Positions 61,551-64,000 of a DNA stretch of 64,000 bases are shown here, piece after piece. Made by a program: the position numbers and the translations under genes. Below the pieces are notes generated by a model. The model had not been told where the DNA came from. It was given only the letters and a program-made list of their open reading frames with translations, and did not search any database. Position 1 is the stretch's first letter. Each line of letters begins with the position of its first letter. The DNA comes from Vreelandella sedimenti (GTDB lineage Bacteria; Pseudomonadota; Gammaproteobacteria; Pseudomonadales; Halomonadaceae): assembly GCF_013416325.1 (NCBI RefSeq), contig NZ_JACCGK010000002.1, positions 62,001-126,000 of the forward strand, given 5' to 3'.

Positions 61551-63407
61551 CTATGACGCCAAACGCTCGGCGCTGCCGACTTCCTGGGCAACGAAATGAC
61601 CAGCAGCCACCTGCACTAAGGGCATATGATGAGGTTCATCACCGACCTTACGGATGGGGCTAAGAATATCGCCCTGCAGCAAAGCTCTCTCCTGCCGCTG
61701 AGCCGGGTTAGCCACTGGGACAGCGCTCAAGAGCTTGCGTGTATAAGAGTGCTGAGGCGAATCAAACACCGCCCGGCGCTCGCCTAGCTCGACAACTTGG
61801 CCAAGGTGCAATACCGCCACGCGGTGGCTCATTTTTTCCACTACAGCCATGTCATGACTAATGAACAGATAGGCCAAGCCTTCGTCTTGCTGCAACTCCA
61901 TGAGCAGATGAATGATCTGCGCCTGGATGGAAACATCTAGGGCAGATAGCGCCTCATCAGCAATGATCAACTTAGGCTTGGAAGCCAGAGCGCGGGCAAT
62001 ACATACCCGTTGGCGCTGGCCGCCTGAAAACTCATGGGGATAACGCTCAGCCTGATCAGCGCTCAAACCAACGCGCTCAAGTAATTGATTAACGCGTTGA
62101 CGTATTGCTTTAGCACCGTGCAATAAACCGTGCGTACGGATGGGTTCGGCTATCGAAAAACCCACGGTTTTGCGGGGATCCAAGGAGGCAAACGGGTCTT
62201 GAAAAATGTACTGTACTTCTTGGCGCAGGCGCATTTTTTCTGCCCGAGACATATCGGCTACGGCCTTGCCACCAAAGCGTATCGTGCCACTGGTGCTTTC
62301 CTGCAACTGCTGAATGGTGCGCCCGATGGTCGACTTGCCAGAACCCGACTCCCCTACCAGCGCCAGCGTCTCTCCAGGAAAAATGCTGAAACTGACATTT
62401 TCCACCGCGTGGACGCGATGGCTAATCCCCCCAAAGAACCCTTTACGGATATCGAAACGGGTAACTAACTTTTCTATCTCCACCACTGGGGCGGCATCGG
62501 TTCTAGCCGTATCCTGTTGACGACTTTCACCCAGGGTGCGCGCAACATTTCCATCCAGCACCACTAATGGATCCATGCGGGGAAGGGCTTCCCCCTGCAT
62601 GCTGCCAAGTTTAGGCACCGCCGCTAACAGTGCTTGGGTATAGGGGTGTTGGGGGCGGGCGAAGATCTCCTCCACCGAAGCTTCCTCGACCTTTTCACCA
62701 TGGCGCATGACCACTACCTGGTCGGCCATTTCCGCCACTACCCCCATATCGTGGGTGATGAAGATGACGGCCATCCCAAGTTCCTGCTGCAGGTCGCGCA
62801 TAATAGTTAGAATCTGCGCCTGAATGGTGACATCCAGCGCGGTGGTGGGCTCATCGGCAACCAGTACTTTTGGTCGGCAGGCCAGCGCCATCGCTATCAT
62901 CACTCGTTGGCGCATACCACCGGAGAGTTGGTGGGGGTAGCGTTTTAATAGCGCTTCAGCATCGGCCAGGCGCACCAGTTTCAACAGTTTTACTGCTTCG
63001 ATGCGCGCCGCATCTTGGGTGAGCTTCTCATGCAACACCAGCACTTCGGTAATCTGATCGCCAATGGTGTAAACCGGATTCAGCGACGTCATTGGCTCTT
63101 GGAAAATCATGGCAATGTCTTTGCCACGTATCTTGCGCATCGCCTTATCCGAAAGCTGGGTAAGGTCTTGTGGTTGAGAGCCACTGGCGTCACGGTGGAA
63201 CAGTATTGTGCCACTGGTAATCTCAGCGTTCATGTACTCCACCAAGCGCATAATAGCCAGTGAAGTCACCGATTTACCCGAGCCAGATTCACCAACGATT
63301 GCCGTCGTTTTACCTGAATAAACATCAAAACTCAGATTTTTAACAACTTGATTGGAGCCAAAATTCACGCCCAAGGAACGAACCGATAGCGCTGGTGTAG
63401 TGGTCAC
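61551..63407 (-). CDS. fused DppD-DppF ABC ATPase
   Basis: A 618-residue protein with two complete ABC ATPase units, as in GsiA. Unit 1: GESGSGKS, signature LSGGMRQR, Walker [13 protein letters not shown]. Unit 2: GESGSGKS, signature FSGGQRQR, Walker [13 protein letters not shown]. Each ends with an oligopeptide-transporter C-terminal motif (PHPYTQALL and QHSYTRKLL types). Starts at GTG with AGGGGG upstream. It is first in the operon dppDF-dppA-dppB-dppC-M14 peptidase and powers import of peptides or glutathione-like solutes. Confidence 0.92.
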   Translation of the reverse strand: MTTTPALSVRSLGVNFGSNQVVKNLSFDVYSGKTTAIVGESGSGKSVTSLAIMRLVEYMNAEITSGTILFHRDASGSQPQDLTQLSDKAMRKIRGKDIAMIFQEPMTSLNPVYTIGDQITEVLVLHEKLTQDAARIEAVKLLKLVRLADAEALLKRYPHQLSGGMRQRVMIAMALACRPKVLVADEPTTALDVTIQAQILTIMRDLQQELGMAVIFITHDMGVVAEMADQVVVMRHGEKVEEASVEEIFARPQHPYTQALLAAVPKLGSMQGEALPRMDPLVVLDGNVARTLGESRQQDTARTDAAPVVEIEKLVTRFDIRKGFFGGISHRVHAVENVSFSIFPGETLALVGESGSGKSTIGRTIQQLQESTSGTIRFGGKAVADMSRAEKMRLRQEVQYIFQDPFASLDPRKTVGFSIAEPIRTHGLLHGAKAIRQRVNQLLERVGLSADQAERYPHEFSGGQRQRVCIARALASKPKLIIADEALSALDVSIQAQIIHLLMELQQDEGLAYLFISHDMAVVEKMSHRVAVLHLGQVVELGERRAVFDSPQHSYTRKLLSAVPVANPAQRQERALLQGDILSPIRKVGDEPHHMPLVQVAAGHFVAQEVGSAERLAS

Positions 63408-63581
63408 AAGATGTATTGCCCCCTGCCCTTAGATAGCGTTTTTGTAAAACGTTAGTCGAGTAGACATATCCTTTCAAACTACTCACCCTGCTAAACTTTT
63501 GTCAACACACCGTTGTTAAGCACCTACTAATTCTCCTGTCATTAAAAACTCGACTACCTACTAAGACATACATTTCGCGCA

Positions 63582-63608
63582 CAAAAAAAGCTCCATTGCA
63601 GGAGCTTT
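63582..63608 (-). terminator. terminator of the last gene in the window
   Basis: AAAGCTCC (63587-63594) and GGAGCTTT (63601-63608) form an 8-bp stem with a 6-base loop; the A run on the plus strand gives a T run of seven on the minus strand. It is 29 bp after the stop of the 63637-63972 gene. Confidence 0.85.
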
Positions 63609-63636
63609 CGATTGCGTTTAGTGTTGATTGGCGTGG

Positions 63637-63972
63637 TTACCCCACCCGATGCTGCTTGAGCACGGTAAGGCTTCTCTCTTCCTCGCTTTGCGGCTGAGAA
63701 GGTGCTTGACGGGTGCCGACCAGCACGTACCACTCGGCCTCTGAAAGGTAGGTTTGACACCAGCGGCCAAGGTCGGCGGCGCTCTCCTCGCGGCTAGAAT
63801 CCCCGCAGCGGTAGTCGTTCGCCAAATGAAGGAGGTCTTGACGGGCAGTACGTGCACGGGCGTTGCCACCGTGTACTTTTACCAGCGGGCAGCGTCGGTC
63901 ATAGGCGGCGTTGGTTAACGCATTAAGCCAACGCTCCAATTCATGTGCCTGAATTCCACCATACACTGCCAC
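63637..63972 (-). CDS. small hypothetical protein
   Basis: A 111-residue soluble protein starting at GTG with GGGAG upstream and followed by a strong terminator, which supports a real gene. I do not recognise it. The visible features are ELERWLNALTNAAYDRRCPLV, several cysteines, and a helical middle (LGRWCQTYLSEAEWYVLVG). It has no signal peptide or membrane span and could be a small DNA- or nucleotide-binding protein, but nothing proves this. Confidence 0.55.
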   Translation of the reverse strand: MAVYGGIQAHELERWLNALTNAAYDRRCPLVKVHGGNARARTARQDLLHLANDYRCGDSSREESAADLGRWCQTYLSEAEWYVLVGTRQAPSQPQSEEERSLTVLKQHRVG

Positions 63973-64000
63973 GCTTGAGCTCCCTGCCCCGTTGAAAGGG

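Overview
The window looks like chromosomal DNA of a halophilic gammaproteobacterium of the Halomonas group (Halomonadaceae). This rests on protein character only: an NhaD-type Na+/H+ antiporter, a TAXI-TRAP transporter with fused permease, compatible-solute-type binding and catabolic proteins, acidic secreted proteins, and a gammaproteobacterial rplU-rpmA-obgE-proB / ispB block. No rRNA gene is present to prove it.

Layout. 1-5.6 kb is accessory: an HxlR regulator divergent from a short-chain dehydrogenase, a decayed stretch (REP-like hairpin, a frameshifted small gene, an HsdR-like N-terminal remnant), a nitrilase-family amidase with an APC permease and a divergent LuxR regulator, and a cut-short LprI-like gene. 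5.7-13.7 kb holds zinT under a probable Zur operator, a cold-shock gene, a Na+/Ca2+ exchanger, the TAXI-TRAP transporter and nhaD. 13.8-23.4 kb is signalling and envelope: two cyclic-di-GMP proteins, a NIT-domain chemoreceptor, a GST, small conserved unknowns and an NlpC/P60 lipoprotein. 23.4-31.6 kb carries a phosphonate-type ABC transporter (phnD-phnC-phnE-phnE) with a histidine phosphatase, an EAL-CBS-GGDEF protein and a PhoD-like phosphatase. 31.7-34.8 kb is a PhoPQ-like two-component system with two PepSY proteins around a promoter rich in ordered repeats. 34.9-40.8 kb is core genome: DUF1853, proB, obgE, rpmA, rplU, ispB and tRNA-Pro(CGG).

40.9-51.4 kb is the most interesting part: two catabolic units with two LysR regulators. 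One operon (minus strand) encodes a non-haem Fe/2-oxoglutarate dioxygenase, a DddP-like M24-fold enzyme and a betaine-type binding protein. The other (plus strand) encodes an aldehyde dehydrogenase, an iron-containing alcohol dehydrogenase, an enolase-superfamily enzyme and probably an MFS carrier. I read this as uptake and breakdown of an onium compound (betaine or DMSP type) plus oxidation of a separate or downstream product; the substrates are not known.

52.2-56.3 kb is a DNA-repair pair: a FAN1-like VRR-NUC nuclease translationally coupled to an XPD/FANCJ-type iron-sulfur helicase that has its own N-terminal nuclease domain. 56.3-63.4 kb is a peptide-import operon (fused DppD-DppF ATPase, DppA, DppB, DppC) ending in an M14 carboxypeptidase, which would cut the imported peptides. 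No CRISPR array, prophage, integrase or intact insertion sequence was seen.
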